This document shows, piece by piece, positions 4,675-5,876 of a stretch of DNA of 5,876 nucleotides. Location: assembly GCF_020829685.1 (NCBI RefSeq), contig NZ_JAIVFR010000447.1, forward strand, positions 1-5,876. The letters run 5' to 3'. This stretch comes from Nostoc sp. CHAB 5715. GTDB lineage: Bacteria; Cyanobacteriota; Cyanobacteriia; Cyanobacteriales; Nostocaceae. Position numbers and translations under genes: made by a program. Below the pieces are notes generated by a model. That model worked only from the letters and a program-made list of their open reading frames with translations. It searched no databases and had not been told where the DNA came from. Position 1 is the first letter of the stretch, and the number at the start of each line of letters is the position of its first letter.

Positions 4675-4830
4675 TATTTAGGTTAAGAACAAATCTGGAA
4701 TCAGCCAGTTAATAGTGATTTTTATGATTGCTGGTAAATGATTAAGTCTTTCTCATGTATTAAGGCTCAATTTCCTCTTTGGTAGTCTTTGCGATGGTGG
4801 AATTGCTTTTATAGACTCCTCTGTTGCTAC

Positions 4831-5876
4831 TTATTTAGCTACTTGGCGATTCACCTTAATATTAGTGAACCGTGGCTCAAGCAATTTTTCTCTAAAATTA
4901 TTTAATTGAGTAGGTTGGTTTGGAGGTGATGTACCTGTATTAACAAATGTATAGATTAAAACTAGTACTATTAAACTAGTGATAGTACCAAGGCCTATTC
5001 CCAACAGCAAAATAAAATTTTTATAAGTTAGAAAATAGCTATCATCAGTGTCTTGGTTTATGTCATTAGATTGTAATGACTCTGACAACGCCAGATCAGA
5101 ATTAAGCGCTTGCAAAGCTTCTGCGGCAGATTGGTAACGCTGGTTATAGCGATCGCAAACCATTGTATCTAAAATATTTGCCAGAGCCTCACTTACCTGT
5201 GCCTGATCGCGCCAGAGAACTTCTCCAGTGTTGGGATCTTCTTGTAGTTGCTCAGGTATTAAACCTGTCAAAGCTTGAATACCAATCATCCCTACTGCAT
5301 AAATATCGCTGGAAAGTTTTGGCTTTCCCTTAGCCTGTTCGCTTGGCATATAGCCAGGAGTCCCAACAGAAATTGTTAAGCCTGCTCCTAAAGCACCAAT
5401 TTTCTTAATACTCCCAAAGTCAATTAGCACAATCTTCTGATCGGAGTGCCGCCGCATTAAATTTTGGGGCTTAATATCCCGGTGAATAATGTTATTTTCG
5501 TGAACGAAGGACAGCACTTCTAGGATGTCTTTTAATAAATTTAAGACTACATTCTCGCTAAGACGCTCACCTGGTAGAATTTCTTGAGTCAATGCATGAC
5601 CGTCAATAAATTCCTGAACTAAATAGAAATCCCCATCTTCATTAAAATGGGCAAATAGTCTAGGAATTTGGTCGTGGTCGTTGCCTAGCTGGTATAAAAC
5701 TTCCGCTTCCCGATCAAATAGGCTTTTAGCGATGGGTAGAACAGCAGGATTGGTATCTTTTGGCTGGAAATGTTTGACGACACAATGGGGTCGTCCTGGT
5801 AAATCTAGGTCTACGGCTAAGTAGGTATCACCAGAACCCCCGCTTCCTAAGTGTTTGCCCATTTTAATGAAGATGG
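4831..5876 (-). CDS. eukaryotic-type Ser/Thr protein kinase, membrane-anchored, N-terminus probably beyond window
   Basis: This is a complete Hanks-type kinase catalytic domain, numbered from the first in-window ATG (5862). It has the glycine loop GSGGSG (6-11), ATP-binding Lys30 in VVKHF, the helix C Glu in FDREAEVL (near 52), the catalytic loop HRDIKPQN (127-134, Asp129), DFG (148-150), GTPGYMPSEQ (167-176, replacing APE) and DIYAVG (186-191). One membrane segment follows (about 282-307), then a 36-residue tail outside the cytoplasm. The frame stays open from 5862 to the window edge, no ribosome site precedes that ATG, and starting there would clip the strand before the glycine loop, so the true start is probably outside the window. 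Substrates are unknown. The downstream same-strand neighbour is a PstS-like binding protein, suggesting a sensing partnership (inference). Confidence 0.93.
   Translation of the reverse strand, partial: IFIKMGKHLGSGGSGDTYLAVDLDLPGRPHCVVKHFQPKDTNPAVLPIAKSLFDREAEVLYQLGNDHDQIPRLFAHFNEDGDFYLVQEFIDGHALTQEILPGERLSENVVLNLLKDILEVLSFVHENNIIHRDIKPQNLMRRHSDQKIVLIDFGSIKKIGALGAGLTISVGTPGYMPSEQAKGKPKLSSDIYAVGMIGIQALTGLIPEQLQEDPNTGEVLWRDQAQVSEALANILDTMVCDRYNQRYQSAAEALQALNSDLALSESLQSNDINQDTDDSYFLTYKNFILLLGIGLGTITSLIVLVLIYTFVNTGTSPPNQPTQLNNFREKLLEPRFTNIKVNRQVAK

Noticed and set aside
4346..4686. Short open frames on both strands at the N-terminal end of the PstS-like gene
   Set aside because: They are other-frame shadows of a well-supported gene.

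Overview
The window looks like chromosomal DNA of a filamentous, Nostoc/Anabaena-type cyanobacterium. The evidence is four copies of the HIP1 octamer GCGATCGC in under 6 kb (1736, 3463, 4323, 5149), an xisH-xisI pair, a Uma2-family nuclease-like gene, a eukaryotic-type Ser/Thr kinase of cyanobacterial style, and short interspersed palindromic repeats of the kind that litter these genomes.

Layout. At the left edge (1-262, minus) is the N-terminal part of a DUF2993 (LmeA-like) protein. Bases 263-944 hold no convincing gene but do hold several unrelated repeats: an AT-rich stretch, a 103-bp element with 24-nt imperfect terminal inverted repeats around a tandem CGCCAAGA core, a composite palindrome in which one MITE-like repeat appears nested inside another, and a 29-bp near-perfect palindrome. 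Then come four intact or nearly intact plus-strand accessory genes plus one disrupted gene: xisH and xisI (13-nt overlap), a HigB/RelE-like toxin and its XRE (HigA-like) antitoxin, and a Uma2-family protein. On the minus strand, convergent with these, lie a membrane-anchored PstS-like solute-binding protein and, upstream of it, a membrane-anchored Ser/Thr protein kinase that runs off the right edge.

The main finding is in the toxin gene. After codon 99 it is interrupted by a 156-bp repeat-rich palindromic insertion (2185-2340). The lost 3' end (24 codons and the original stop, 2341-2415) is still intact and in frame just downstream, ending 13 nt before the antitoxin start. The insertion is exactly 52 codons long and contains a single in-frame stop (TAA, 2263-2265). 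It also places a hairpin with a T-tract, resembling an intrinsic terminator, between toxin and antitoxin. The toxin is therefore truncated and given a foreign 26-residue tail, while the antitoxin frame is intact.

How the genes may work together (inference): xisHI, the toxin-antitoxin pair and Uma2 form a typical cyanobacterial accessory cluster, with no xisF recombinase in view. The kinase and the PstS-like protein, same-strand neighbours that each have one membrane segment, could form an envelope sensing pair. No tRNA, rRNA, CRISPR array or transposase gene was seen.
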